Shown here one piece after another: positions 53,375-61,578 of a DNA stretch of 64,000 bases. The stretch covers positions 62,001-126,000 of the forward strand of contig NZ_BBLW01000008.1 of the NCBI RefSeq assembly GCF_000971135.1. Direction: 5' to 3'. The position numbers were made by a program, and so were the translations under genes. The notes under the pieces are model-generated. The model did not search any database and had not been told where the DNA came from. It saw only the letters and a program-made list of their open reading frames with translations. Numbering within the stretch: the first letter of the stretch is position 1; every line of letters starts with the position of its first letter. This stretch comes from Demequina phytophila (GTDB taxonomy: Bacteria > Actinomycetota > Actinomycetes > Actinomycetales > Demequinaceae).

Positions 53375-53806
53375 TCATGCGCAGGAGACGACCGCCTGCG
53401 CCTTCCCGAGCACCTTCTGCCCGTCGTTCTCGACCGTGATGTCGATGCGCGCGGTGCGGGCCTCGGCGTCCAGCGCGCCCACCTTGGCCGTGAAGCTCAC
53501 CGTGGCCTCGCCGATCGCGGGCACCGGGACGGGCCGCGTGAACCGGGTCTGGAGGTCGACCACGTTGCCCGGGCCGGCCCACTCCTCCACCACGGACGCC
53601 GCGGTGCCCATGGTGAGCATGCCGTGCGCGATGACGCCGGGCAGGCCCACGGACTCCGCGACCACCTCGTTGTAGTGGATCGGGTTGAAGTCTCCGGAGG
53701 CGCCCGCGTAGCGCACCAGGCTGTCGCGGGACAGCTCGACCTGGCGCTCCGCGACCACCTCGCCCAGCTCGAGCCCGTCGAAGGAGGGTCCGTTCTCGGT
53801 GCTCAT
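53375..53806 (-). CDS. hadB: MaoC-like (R)-hydratase, HadB type
   Basis: Hot-dog-fold hydratase/dehydratase, 143 residues, with the catalytic Asp-His motif GDFNPIHYNE and HGMLTMG. In mycobacteria HadB is the catalytic subunit of the FAS-II beta-hydroxyacyl-ACP dehydratase. This organism probably lacks mycolic acids, so the substrate is uncertain. Its ATG overlaps the hadA stop (TGATG). The symbol is by homology and position. Confidence 0.85.
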   Translation of the reverse strand: MSTENGPSFDGLELGEVVAERQVELSRDSLVRYAGASGDFNPIHYNEVVAESVGLPGVIAHGMLTMGTAASVVEEWAGPGNVVDLQTRFTRPVPVPAIGEATVSFTAKVGALDAEARTARIDITVENDGQKVLGKAQAVVSCA

Positions 53807-54252
53807 CAGACCTCCTCGCGCACCGCGAGGGTGCTGGTCACGGTGGACACCGGCGTGCCGTCCTCGTCGGACAGCTCGGTGCGCGTGGTCACCATGGAGA
53901 TGCCTCCGCGCTGCTTGATGTCGTCGATGTGCACGGTCGCGGAGATGAGGTCCCCGGCGATGATGGGCCGGTGGTGGGTGAAGCGCTCGTCGGCGTGCAC
54001 GACGCGGGAGAAGTCGACGCCCACCTCCGGGTCGACGACCACGTGGAACTCGGCCTGCTGGGCGATGACCACGGCGAACGTGGTGGGAGCCACCACGTCG
54101 GGGTACCCCTCCGCCCGGGCGGCCTCCTCGCTGCGGTGCGCGAAGGACCGGGCGTCCACCGCATCGGCGAACTCGCGGATCTTGATCCGCGTGACCTCGT
54201 AGGGCTCGTGGGGGCCGTACGCGCGGCCGACGGCGTCGATGTTCACTGGCAC
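53806..54252 (-). CDS. hadA: MaoC-like dehydratase N-terminal domain protein, HadA type
   Basis: 148-residue hot-dog-fold partner of HadB. Family sequence EPYEVTRIKIREFADAV, VAPTTFAVVIAQQ, HADERFTHHRPIIAGD. Lacks the catalytic Asp-His of HadB, as expected for the structural subunit. GTG at 54252 gives the family start MPVNIDAVGRAY. The hadA-hadB pair normally sits between rpmG and murB in actinobacteria, and here other genes have been inserted on both sides. Confidence 0.85.
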   Translation of the reverse strand: MPVNIDAVGRAYGPHEPYEVTRIKIREFADAVDARSFAHRSEEAARAEGYPDVVAPTTFAVVIAQQAEFHVVVDPEVGVDFSRVVHADERFTHHRPIIAGDLISATVHIDDIKQRGGISMVTTRTELSDEDGTPVSTVTSTLAVREEV

Positions 54253-54319
54253 ACCGCCACCCTATCCAGGAAGGGCGCGCCGCCGCGCGCGTGGGGACGA
54301 TGCCCGGGCCGGGCGGGCC

Positions 54320-55351
54320 TCACGGCCACCTGTAGGTGGCGACCAGGGCGCGGTGGTCGGACCATGGCATCGCGACCGTCGCCACCTCCGCGGCCACCAT
54401 GCCGGTGTCGCGCGCCAGCACGTGATCGATCCCGACCAGAGGCTGGCTGAGCCACATGGGCGGACCGTGGTGGAATCCCATGGGCCCGTTCGGGTAGGTC
54501 GCGTTCACGCCCGCGCCCGCCTCATCCGAGGCATCGGCGTAGCCGAGGCCCTCGATCTCGCGGAAGCCCGCATGGTCGCGCGTGGAGTTGAGGTCGCCGG
54601 CCACGATCACGGGCCCTTCCTGGGCGGCGAGCACGTCCACCAGGGCGGACAGGTCCGCGTCCCAGTCGGCGTGGTCGAGCACGCCGGGCGACTCCGGGTG
54701 GGCCGCCACGACCGTGAGATGCCCGTCGCCCGTGCCGACCTCCACGCGGATCGCCTGCGCGGTGAACCCGGGCAGGGACTCCGCCTGGGCGATGGGGTGC
54801 GTGGACCACAGCCCGGTGCCGAACTTCCAGTCGCCGGGGTAGGCGGCGCTGTAGGGCATCACGTCCGACAACCCGGCCTCGTCGAGGCGTTCGAGCGCCT
54901 GCGGGGTCAGCTCGGTGAGCACGAGCAGGTCGAGATCGCGGCCGTGCGCGAGCTCCACGACGGCGTCCGCGTCGGCCTGACCGTTGGCGAGGCTGAACGT
55001 CGCGACGCGCATCGCCACGTCGCCGTCCGCCGCGGAGGCGACGTAGAGGGGGGCGATCCACCAGCCGCACAACGCCGCGACCGCGAGGCTGAACGCGAGC
55101 AGCACCCAGGCGCGCGCGAGCAGCGACAGCACCACCGGGATCGCCGTCGCCAGCGTGACCCATGGCATGAGCGACACGAGCACGGCGAGCGGGCCCCACT
55201 CGACGCCCGTCAGGCGGGCGAGCACCGGCACCGGGATCGCGAGGAGCGCGAGGAAGGCGAGCGCCCGCGCGATCGCGGTGAGGCCTCGAGCCAGGGAGGA
55301 CAGCGCGGACGCGGAGGTGCCGTCGCGCGTGTCGACCCCCGGCTCCCCCAT
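54320..55351 (-). CDS. Membrane-anchored endonuclease/exonuclease/phosphatase-family protein (paralogue 1)
   Basis: 343 residues. Three membrane helices (about 24-100), then an EEP fold facing outward: ATFSLANGQAD, LTELTPQALE, VVAAHPES, AGDLNSTRDH, GIDHVLARD, WSDHRALVATY. The paired Asp/Asn and final Asp-His match metal-dependent phosphodiesterases/phosphatases of this family. Substrate not predictable. Tandem with a paralogue. Confidence 0.88.
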   Translation of the reverse strand: MGEPGVDTRDGTSASALSSLARGLTAIARALAFLALLAIPVPVLARLTGVEWGPLAVLVSLMPWVTLATAIPVVLSLLARAWVLLAFSLAVAALCGWWIAPLYVASAADGDVAMRVATFSLANGQADADAVVELAHGRDLDLLVLTELTPQALERLDEAGLSDVMPYSAAYPGDWKFGTGLWSTHPIAQAESLPGFTAQAIRVEVGTGDGHLTVVAAHPESPGVLDHADWDADLSALVDVLAAQEGPVIVAGDLNSTRDHAGFREIEGLGYADASDEAGAGVNATYPNGPMGFHHGPPMWLSQPLVGIDHVLARDTGMVAAEVATVAMPWSDHRALVATYRWP

Positions 55352-55392
55352 GACGGGAGTCTGCCATGGACCGGACGAATCGGACAGGGGCC

Positions 55393-56364
55393 TCAGCGTG
55401 CGGCGTACCCCACGACGAGCGCGCGATGGTCGGAGCCCGGCACCACCACCGACTCGACCGAAACCGCCGCGAGCGGCAGGTCGCGGGTCACCACGTGGTC
55501 GAGCGCGACCACCGTGGGAGGCGTGCGGTCCTGCGGGAACGTCGGCACCATCCCCGCGCCCGCCTCGTCGGCGGCGTCGACGTAGCCGCGCGACTCCAGG
55601 TCGCGGAACGCCCGGTGGTCCCGCACCAGGTTGAGGTCGCCTGCGGCGATCACCGGCCCGTCGACGCCGTCGAGCACGTCGGTGAGCCGCCGGGTCTCCT
55701 CCGCCCAGGCGCGGTGCACGAGCAGCTGCGGCGCGGCCGGGTGGATCGCGAGGACGGTGGTCGGGCCGGTCGGGAGCTCCACCTCCGCGCGCACCTGCCG
55801 GAACGTGTATCCGTCGAGCCCCTCCCAGCGTGTGAGGGGGTAGCGCGACCACAGCCCTGTCCCCGACCAGATCGCGTCGGGCAGCGCCGCCGCATGGGGC
55901 AGTACCTCCTCGAGGCCCGCCGCGACCAGCGCGTCGGCAGCCTCGGGAGTGAGCTCCTGGAGCGACAGGACGTCGACGTCATGCTCGCGCACCATCGCGA
56001 CCACCGCCTCGGCGTCGCCGCGCCCGGTGAGCAGGTTCGCCGTCGCGACGGTCAGGGTCACGTCACCCGACGCGCCCGCGGAGGTGTACAGCGGCGCGGT
56101 CCATGCCGCGCAGAGCACCGCCACCGCCACCGCCGCACCCGCCAGTACCCACGCACGGGCGATCACCGCGAGCACCAGCGGTACCGCGGCGACTACCACC
56201 ACCCACGGCACCAGCGGCACCACGTAGGCCAGCGGGCCCCGCTCGAAGCCCGTCAGCCGCACCACCACCGGCACGGCCAGCGCCGCGAGCGCGAGCCAGC
56301 CGCCCACCCAGGCGACCCCGCGCCACGTCGCCCGGCGCGTCCGGCCGGCCCCCGCATCGTCCAC
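55393..56364 (-). CDS. Membrane-anchored endonuclease/exonuclease/phosphatase-family protein (paralogue 2)
   Basis: 323 residues, same layout as its neighbour: three N-terminal helices (WLALAALAVPVVVRLTGFE...), then VATANLLTGRGD, LQELTPEAAD, AAGDLNLVRDHRAF, ALDHVVTRD, GSDHRALVVGY. The start GTG at 56364 is part of GTGGACGATGCG, i.e. the window's recurrent motif (minus its first two Gs) overlaps the start codon. The two genes are 41 bp apart and clearly a duplication. Confidence 0.88.
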   Translation of the reverse strand: MDDAGAGRTRRATWRGVAWVGGWLALAALAVPVVVRLTGFERGPLAYVVPLVPWVVVVAAVPLVLAVIARAWVLAGAAVAVAVLCAAWTAPLYTSAGASGDVTLTVATANLLTGRGDAEAVVAMVREHDVDVLSLQELTPEAADALVAAGLEEVLPHAAALPDAIWSGTGLWSRYPLTRWEGLDGYTFRQVRAEVELPTGPTTVLAIHPAAPQLLVHRAWAEETRRLTDVLDGVDGPVIAAGDLNLVRDHRAFRDLESRGYVDAADEAGAGMVPTFPQDRTPPTVVALDHVVTRDLPLAAVSVESVVVPGSDHRALVVGYAAR

Positions 56365-56419
56365 GGGCGCGAGCCTCCCACACGGGAGGCGAGGCGGGAC
56401 GCAGGCGGGCCGACACGCG

Positions 56420-56456
56420 ACGGGCGTCGCCCCCGAGGATCAGGGGCGACGCCCGT
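56420..56456 (-). terminator. Terminator after the alpha/beta hydrolase gene
   Basis: Perfect 14-bp arms (56420-56433, 56443-56456), 15 bp after the hydrolase stop on the minus strand. Confidence 0.75.
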
Positions 56457-56471
56457 GCGGTCGCGTCGCGC

Positions 56472-57335
56472 TCAGTGCGCCGCGTGTGCCTCGAGGTGCG
56501 TCGAGGCGAAGGCGAGCGCGGCGTCGGCCACCTCGTGCCAGCCGTCATCGATCACGAGCGAGTGGCCGCGCCCCGGGATCTCGAGGAACTCGGTGGTGGA
56601 CTCGTTGCGCGACTGGAGGCGGTACGCCGCGTGCGCGACCGCGCGGGGAACGATGGTGTCCTTCTCGCCGGAGATCACCAGCAGGGGTCCGCGCGCGGGG
56701 TTCCGGGTGTCGAGCCGGGTGGCCCTGCCCGCGGTGAGGTTCGCCGTGGCGGCCTGGAACAGCGGCCGCCCGGGTGCGGCGACGTGGTGCCGCGCGTAGA
56801 GCGCGCGGGCCTCGACCTCGCTCACCGCGTTGGCGAAGCCGTAACGGAACTCGTCGAACGTGAGCGTGACGGTACGGGTGCGGTTCGCGGGGTTACCGAG
56901 CACCGGGAACGCCGCCTTGAGGGTGGATGCCGGTAGCGGAAGCACGCCCTTGAACGGCGCGGGGTCGATCGCGACGGTCGCGGCGGCAAGGCCCAGGTCG
57001 GCGACGCGCTGGGCGAGAAGCCCCCCGAAGGAGTGGCCGATCACGAGCGGACGCCGGTTCAGCTCGCGGGCGATGCGCGCCACGTGGTCGGTGACCTCCT
57101 GAACCCCGACCCCGGCGAAGGCGCCGGGACGGTTGCGCGCGTCCTCGACGTCCTCCGGCTCCTCGGGCCAGCGGGCGACCACGACGGCATAGCCGGCGGC
57201 CTCGAGCCTCTCCTGCCAGGCGTCCCAGCTGCTCGCGAGCAGCCAGAGCCCGTGGACGAGCACGGCGGTGGGGCGGCCCGAGGCGTTGGCGGCGTCGATC
57301 TGGCGGACTTCCTGGGCGGTGAGCGTGGTGGTCAT
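56472..57335 (-). CDS. Alpha/beta-hydrolase fold protein
   Basis: 287 residues. Lid-less hydrolase with HGLWLLASSWDAW (oxyanion region), nucleophile Ser102 in GHSFGG, acid Asp in SGEKD and His in GRGHS. No signal peptide. Substrate unknown. Similar proteins are called non-haem chloroperoxidases or esterases. Divergent from a TetR regulator whose operators lie before its start, so expression is probably inducible. Confidence 0.9.
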   Translation of the reverse strand: MTTTLTAQEVRQIDAANASGRPTAVLVHGLWLLASSWDAWQERLEAAGYAVVVARWPEEPEDVEDARNRPGAFAGVGVQEVTDHVARIARELNRRPLVIGHSFGGLLAQRVADLGLAAATVAIDPAPFKGVLPLPASTLKAAFPVLGNPANRTRTVTLTFDEFRYGFANAVSEVEARALYARHHVAAPGRPLFQAATANLTAGRATRLDTRNPARGPLLVISGEKDTIVPRAVAHAAYRLQSRNESTTEFLEIPGRGHSLVIDDGWHEVADAALAFASTHLEAHAAH

Positions 57336-57386
57336 GATGGTCTCCTTGTCGGGTCTCGCCGGATCTCTCGACCCGGACGTGAGAGA

Positions 57387-57398
57387 GAACGATCGTTC
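57387..57398. promoter_or_regulatory. TetR operator 1
   Basis: GAACGATCGTTC, the core of the 16-bp perfect palindrome 57385-57400 (GAGAACGATCGTTCTC), in the divergent hydrolase/TetR region. The same core, GAACG-N2-CGTTC, recurs 66 bp away. Confidence 0.8.
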
Positions 57399-57452
57399 TC
57401 GCGCATTTCATTCCCGAATCCTCAGAAGTTTCTTCCGGGCATGATCCAAGAG

Positions 57453-57464
57453 GAACGAGCGTTC
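57453..57464. promoter_or_regulatory. TetR operator 2
   Basis: GAACGAGCGTTC (extended palindrome 57452-57465), directly upstream of the TetR start. Two sites of one consensus fit control of the hydrolase and autoregulation. Confidence 0.8.
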
Positions 57465-57480
57465 CGTTAGGGTGACCGAG

Positions 57481-58047
57481 ATGACCACCCCCGCAGCCCC
57501 CGCTCCGGACGCGCGCGAGCGCCTCGCGGCGACCGCCTCCGAGCTCTTCTACCGCGAGGGGATCCACTCGGTGGGCGTCGACCGGATCCTGTCCGAGGCC
57601 GGCATGTCACGCGCGACCATGTACCGCCACTTCGCCGGCAAGGAGGAGCTGGTGGTCGCGTACCTCGAGCGCGAGGACCGCGCCATCCGCGCACAGGTGG
57701 CGGGCGCCGGCGGCAGCCCGGACCCCCTGAGGGCCGCGGTGCACGGCATCGCAGAGGACGTCGCCCGGCGCCACACCCGCGGCTGCCCCTTCATCAACGC
57801 GGCGGCGGAGTATCCCGACGAGTCGAGCGCCGTGCGCCGCCTCATCGCGACGCACCGCGCGTGGTTCCGTGGCGTTCTCACGCAGGCCGCGGCGGGCGCG
57901 GGCGCGACCGATCCCGAGCGGGTGGCCGCCTCGCTGGTCATGCTGCGCGACGCCGCGCTGGTGGGCGGCTATCTCGACGGCGCCGCGTCGATCCGCGAGG
58001 CCTTCCTCGACTCGGCCTCCGCCGTCGCCGGGGTCGACCTCGCCTGA
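57481..58047 (+). CDS. TetR-family transcriptional regulator
   Basis: 188 residues. Helix-turn-helix in residues about 10-55 (ASELFYREGIHSVGVDRI; GMSRATMYRHFAGKEELV), then an all-helical ligand/dimer domain with the RGCPFINAAAEYPD motif of a common TetR subfamily. ATG at 57481 has AGGGTG six bases upstream. GTG at 57472 would add three residues. Likely represses itself and the hydrolase gene. Inducer unknown. Confidence 0.92.
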   Translation: MTTPAAPAPDARERLAATASELFYREGIHSVGVDRILSEAGMSRATMYRHFAGKEELVVAYLEREDRAIRAQVAGAGGSPDPLRAAVHGIAEDVARRHTRGCPFINAAAEYPDESSAVRRLIATHRAWFRGVLTQAAAGAGATDPERVAASLVMLRDAALVGGYLDGAASIREAFLDSASAVAGVDLA

Positions 58048-58076
58048 CCCACGGGCGGGAACAAGGGCACGAACGA

Positions 58077-58115
58077 CGAAGGCCCGCCGCCCCCGGGAGG
58101 GGCGACGGGCCTTCG
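58077..58115. terminator. Bidirectional terminator between tetR-family gene and rpmG
   Basis: Ten-bp outer arms CGAAGGCCCG (58077-58086) and 58106-58115, with an inner CGCCCC/GGGGCG stem, between convergent genes. Confidence 0.8.
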
Positions 58116-58129
58116 GTCGAAGCTGATGC

Positions 58130-58294
58130 TTAGCGCGTCTCGCGGTGCGCGGTGTGCTTGCCGCACTTCCGGCAGAACTTGGAGAGCTCCACACGGTCAG
58201 GGTTGTTGCGGCGGTTCTTGCGCGTGATGTAGTTGCGGTCCTTGCACTCGGTGCACGCGAGCGTGATCTTCGGACGAACGTCGTTCTTGGCCAT
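58130..58294 (-). CDS. rpmG: 50S ribosomal protein L33
   Basis: 54 residues, [20 protein letters not shown] onward. Zinc ligands Cys14, Cys17, Cys41, Cys44 are present (C+ form). Upstream are tRNA-Met and tRNA-Thr, and this order with hadAB, murB and secE following is the conserved actinobacterial block. Confidence 0.97.
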   Translation of the reverse strand: MAKNDVRPKITLACTECKDRNYITRKNRRNNPDRVELSKFCRKCGKHTAHRETR

Positions 58295-58363
58295 GGTTCT
58301 CTCCCAGCCTTGTAGGGACGCGCCTTGCGAAGGCGCATGAGCCAGGCGGTCTGCCTGATTCCG

Positions 58364-58437
58364 TAGCGAGGGCGGGGCTCGAACCCGCGACCTCACGATT
58401 ATGAGTCGTGCGCTCTAACCAGCTGAGCTACCCCGCC
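58364..58437 (-). tRNA. tRNA-Met (CAT anticodon, elongator type)
   Basis: 74-nt cloverleaf, acceptor GGCGGGG paired with CCTCGCT (two G-T pairs), D arm AGCTCAGCTGGTTAGAGC, anticodon loop CTCATAA, T arm GGGTTCGAGCCC. Lacks the C1-A72 mismatch of initiators. CCA not encoded. Confidence 0.96.
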
Positions 58438-58482
58438 GCGTGCCGCCTTGCGGCGGCGATCCATCGTACGTGACGACGGACG

Positions 58483-58558
58483 TGGAGCCCCGACAGGGAA
58501 TCGAACCCTGGACCTTTTCCTTACCATGGAAACGCTCTGCCGACTGAGCTATCGGGGC
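58483..58558 (-). tRNA. tRNA-Thr (GGT anticodon)
   Basis: Acceptor GCCCCGA paired with TCGGGGC, D arm TAGCTCAGTCGGCAGAGC, anticodon loop ATGGTAA, T arm GGGTTCGATTCC. The 3' CCA is encoded (58483-58485), unlike the tRNA-Trp and tRNA-Met here. Confidence 0.96.
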
Positions 58559-58652
58559 CAGCCGGAATAGGTTACACGCACTCGGCCTCAAAACAAAAAT
58601 CGGCCCCGAACCGCCCGGCAGAGCGTCGGTTGGCGCCCCTAGAGTGGCGCGC

Positions 58653-59924
58653 ATGACGTCGTCGCTCAGCGCCGCCGAGGCCCGCCGCATCCACCTGGCC
58701 GCGCAGTCCCTCGCGCGCCGCCGCCCCGCCGGCCGGCCCGGGCCCGTGCGCTTCCGCGAGTACCTGGAACGTCAGGGCATCCTGCAGCTCGACTCGGTCA
58801 ACGTGCTGGCGCGCGCGCATCACCTCCCCGTGTACTCGCGGTTCGGGCCGTACGACCGCGACCGGCTCGACCGCTGGCTGTGGTCGGGCGAGCACGCGTT
58901 CGAGCACTGGGGCCACGAGGCCTCGGTGATGCCGGTCGACCTGCTGCCCGCGCTCCACCATCGGATGACCGAGCGCGCCTCGTGGCAGGGCTACCACCGC
59001 GACCGTCTCGAGCGGGAGCGGCCGGGCCTGATCCCGCAGGTGCGCGAGGCCGTGGTCGCCCACGGCCCGGTCACCGCGACCGATCTCGAGCATCTGTCCC
59101 CCCGCGAGGGCGCCCGCGGCACGTGGTGGGACACGTCGCACGTCAAGGACGCCCTCGAGTACCTGTTCATCACGGGCGAGGTCGCCGCTTCGCGCGGGCC
59201 GCACTTCCGGCGTACCTACGACTCTCCCGAGAGGGCGTGGGGGCTGCCGCCCGCCTCGGCGCGCACGTGGGGGCTGCCGGCCGCCGCGGCTCATCAGGCG
59301 CTGTTCGACCGGGCGCTGCTCGCGACCGGCCTGGGCACGCCCGCGGACCTCGCCGACCACTTCCGTCTGCCCCGCTCGGCCAGGGACGATGCTCACCGCA
59401 AGGGCGCCGCGGCGGGCGCGGGCGCCTGGGCGGAGTCGGCGGTGGAGCGCGGCCTGGCCTCCTGGGTGTCCATCGAGGGCTGGAAGGAACCGGCCCTGCT
59501 GTCCGCCGCCGCCTCGGACCCGGGCCGGGCCACCGCATCGTCCCTCCTCAGCCCGTTCGACCCCGTCTGCTGGTACCGGCCGCGGCTGCTGCGGATGTTC
59601 GGCGTGGACTACCGCATCGAGATCTACACGCCGGCCGCCAAGCGCGAGTTCGGCTACTACTGCCTGCTGTTCCTGCTGGGCGACCGCTTCGAGGCGCGCG
59701 TCGATCTCAAGGCTCGACGCAAGGAGGGTGTGCTGTCCGTGGAGGCGGCGTGGCGCGAGCCCGGCCGGGCGCCGGGGGCGCGCCGGAGGGACGATGCCAC
59801 GGTCGCCCCGGCGCTCGCCGACGAGCTGCGCGTGATGGCGGGATGGCTCGGGCTCGACGCGATCGAGGTGGCCTCGCGGGGGGATCTCGCCGGCGCGCTC
59901 GCCGCCGCGGTGTCCGCGGGCTGA
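58653..59924 (+). CDS. Winged-helix protein of the YcaQ/AlkX family
   Basis: 423 residues, HTH_42 family. Landmarks LQLDSVNVLARAHHLPVYSRFG, EHWGHEASVMP, DALEYLFITGEVAASRG, LSPFDPVCWYRPRLLRMFG, RIEIYTP near Y-x-x-P and GYYCLLFLLGDRF. E. coli YcaQ and Streptomyces AlkX are DNA glycosylases for interstrand crosslinks, and the same role is inferred. Three copies of the recurrent decamer lie inside this gene, two encoding RDDA and one, inverted, encoding ASS. These fall in loops between conserved blocks. Confidence 0.88.
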   Translation: MTSSLSAAEARRIHLAAQSLARRRPAGRPGPVRFREYLERQGILQLDSVNVLARAHHLPVYSRFGPYDRDRLDRWLWSGEHAFEHWGHEASVMPVDLLPALHHRMTERASWQGYHRDRLERERPGLIPQVREAVVAHGPVTATDLEHLSPREGARGTWWDTSHVKDALEYLFITGEVAASRGPHFRRTYDSPERAWGLPPASARTWGLPAAAAHQALFDRALLATGLGTPADLADHFRLPRSARDDAHRKGAAAGAGAWAESAVERGLASWVSIEGWKEPALLSAAASDPGRATASSLLSPFDPVCWYRPRLLRMFGVDYRIEIYTPAAKREFGYYCLLFLLGDRFEARVDLKARRKEGVLSVEAAWREPGRAPGARRRDDATVAPALADELRVMAGWLGLDAIEVASRGDLAGALAAAVSAG

Positions 59925-59982
59925 CAGGCGCCGGACGGTTCGTCGGTTGCGCGCGGCCCGTCCGGGCCGGAACCATGGACGG

Positions 59983-61365
59983 ATGGACCATTCACATCTC
60001 CAGCAGGCGGCGAAGCGTCACCTGTGGATGCACTTCACCGAGCACTCCCGATACGAGAACGCCGATGTGCCCATCATCGTGCGCGGCGAGGGTGCCTACA
60101 TCTACGACGCCGAGGGCCGGCGCTACCTCGACGGGCTCGCGGGGCTCTTCGTCAACCAGCTGGGCCACGGGCGCACCGAGCTCGCCGACGCCGCCGCCGC
60201 GCAGGCGCGCGAGCTCGCGTTCCACCCTCTGTGGTCCTACGCCCACCCCACCGCGATCGAGCTCGCGGAGCGGCTCGCCTCGTACGCGCCCGGCGACCTC
60301 AACCGCGTGTTCTTCACCAGCGGCGGCGGCGAGTCCGTCGAGACCGCGTGGAAGCTCGCGAAGAACTACTTCAAGCTCGTGGGCAAGCCCATGAAGCACA
60401 AGGTCATCAGCCGCAACGTCGCGTACCACGGCACGCCGCACGGCGCGCTGTCGATCACCGGCCTGCCCGGGCTCAAGCAGCAGTTCGAGCCGCTCGTGCC
60501 GTCGACGTTCCGCGTGCCGAACACCAACACGTACCGCGCGGACGAGATCACGCACGGACTGCACGACGGCTCCGACGCGGAGGCGTTCGGCCGGTGGGCC
60601 GCGGACCAGATCGAGGTGGCGATCCTCAACGAGGGTGCGGACTCCGTCGCGGCGGTGTTCCTCGAGCCGGTGCAGAACGCGGGCGGCTGCTTCCCGCCGC
60701 CGCCGGGCTACTTCCCACGCGTCCGCGAGATCTGCGACCGCTACGACGTGCTGCTGGTGTCCGACGAGGTCATCTGCGCGTACGGTCGCCTGGGCGAGAT
60801 GTTCGGCGCGACGCGGTTCGGTTACGAGCCGGACATCATCACGTCTGCGAAGGGCCTCACGTCGGGCTACGCGCCCATGGGCGCGATGATCGCCTCCGAC
60901 CGGCTCATGGCGCCGTTCCTCGAGAAGGGCGAGATGTTCGCGCACGGCTACACGTTCGGCGGCCACCCCGTCGCCGCGGCGGTGGCGCTCAAGAACCTCG
61001 AGCTGTTCGAGTCCGAGGGCGTGCTCGACCACGTCCGCGACAACGCCGGCGCGTTCCGTGCGACGCTCGAGAGGCTGCTCGACCTGCCGATGGTGGGCGA
61101 CGTGCGCGGCGACGGCTTCTTCTACGGCATCGAGCTGGTGAAGGACAAGGCCACCAAGGAGTCGCTCACCGCCGAGGAGTGCGAGCGGGTGCTGCACGGC
61201 TTCCTGTCCAAGGAGCTCTACGCGGCCGGCCTGTACTGCCGCGCCGACGACCGCGGCGACCCGGTCATCCAGCTGTCTCCCCCGCTGGTCATCGGTCAGA
61301 CCGAGTTCGATGAGATGGAGCGCATCCTGCGCGACGTCATCGGGCGGGCGCACGCGCTGCTCTGA
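59983..61365 (+). CDS. Class-III PLP aminotransferase, probably polyamine/omega-amino acid
   Basis: 460 residues. Cofactor-binding SGGGESVETAWKLAK, VSDEVICAYGRLGEMFG with Asp261, and Lys290 in SAKGLTSGYAPMGA. N-terminus MDHSHLQQAAKRHLWMHFTEHS is like putrescine-pyruvate and related transaminases. Position beside a polyamine-type ABC transporter supports putrescine or related diamines as substrates. Pyruvate, beta-alanine or GABA remain possible. Confidence 0.88.
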   Translation: MDHSHLQQAAKRHLWMHFTEHSRYENADVPIIVRGEGAYIYDAEGRRYLDGLAGLFVNQLGHGRTELADAAAAQARELAFHPLWSYAHPTAIELAERLASYAPGDLNRVFFTSGGGESVETAWKLAKNYFKLVGKPMKHKVISRNVAYHGTPHGALSITGLPGLKQQFEPLVPSTFRVPNTNTYRADEITHGLHDGSDAEAFGRWAADQIEVAILNEGADSVAAVFLEPVQNAGGCFPPPPGYFPRVREICDRYDVLLVSDEVICAYGRLGEMFGATRFGYEPDIITSAKGLTSGYAPMGAMIASDRLMAPFLEKGEMFAHGYTFGGHPVAAAVALKNLELFESEGVLDHVRDNAGAFRATLERLLDLPMVGDVRGDGFFYGIELVKDKATKESLTAEECERVLHGFLSKELYAAGLYCRADDRGDPVIQLSPPLVIGQTEFDEMERILRDVIGRAHALL

Positions 61366-61391
61366 CGCGCCTCCCGCACAGGCCGGCTCGC

Positions 61392-61480
61392 TTGCAGGAC
61401 CGATCCACGGATCGTCCTGCATGCGTGCCGGCCTCGTCCTGCATGCCGGATAGTTGACCGGATGATCCTGCCTGCAGGAC
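61392..61480. repeat. Palindromic CATGCAGG repeat element, copy 2
   Basis: Holds TTGCAGGAC (61392-61400), GTCCTGCATGC (61414-61424), GTCCTGCATGC again (61436-61446) and ATCCTGCCTGCAGGAC (61465-61480). 61441-61478 aligns with 51597-51634 (31 of 38). Also a palindrome about 61394-61420 centred on CGATCC-AC-GGATCG. Confidence 0.75.
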
Positions 61481-61524
61481 CGTTGCGGCGGCGCGGCGAG
61501 GCATGCTCGCGCGGGTGACACGCA

Positions 61525-61560
61525 GAACGGGCCCCGATCCTTGCGGATCGGGGCCCGTTC
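61525..61560. terminator. Bidirectional terminator between aminotransferase and potC-like gene
   Basis: Perfect 16-bp arms (61525-61540, 61545-61560), 4-nt loop, between convergent genes. Confidence 0.85.
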
Positions 61561-61578
61561 GCGTCGGCGGATCGCGTG

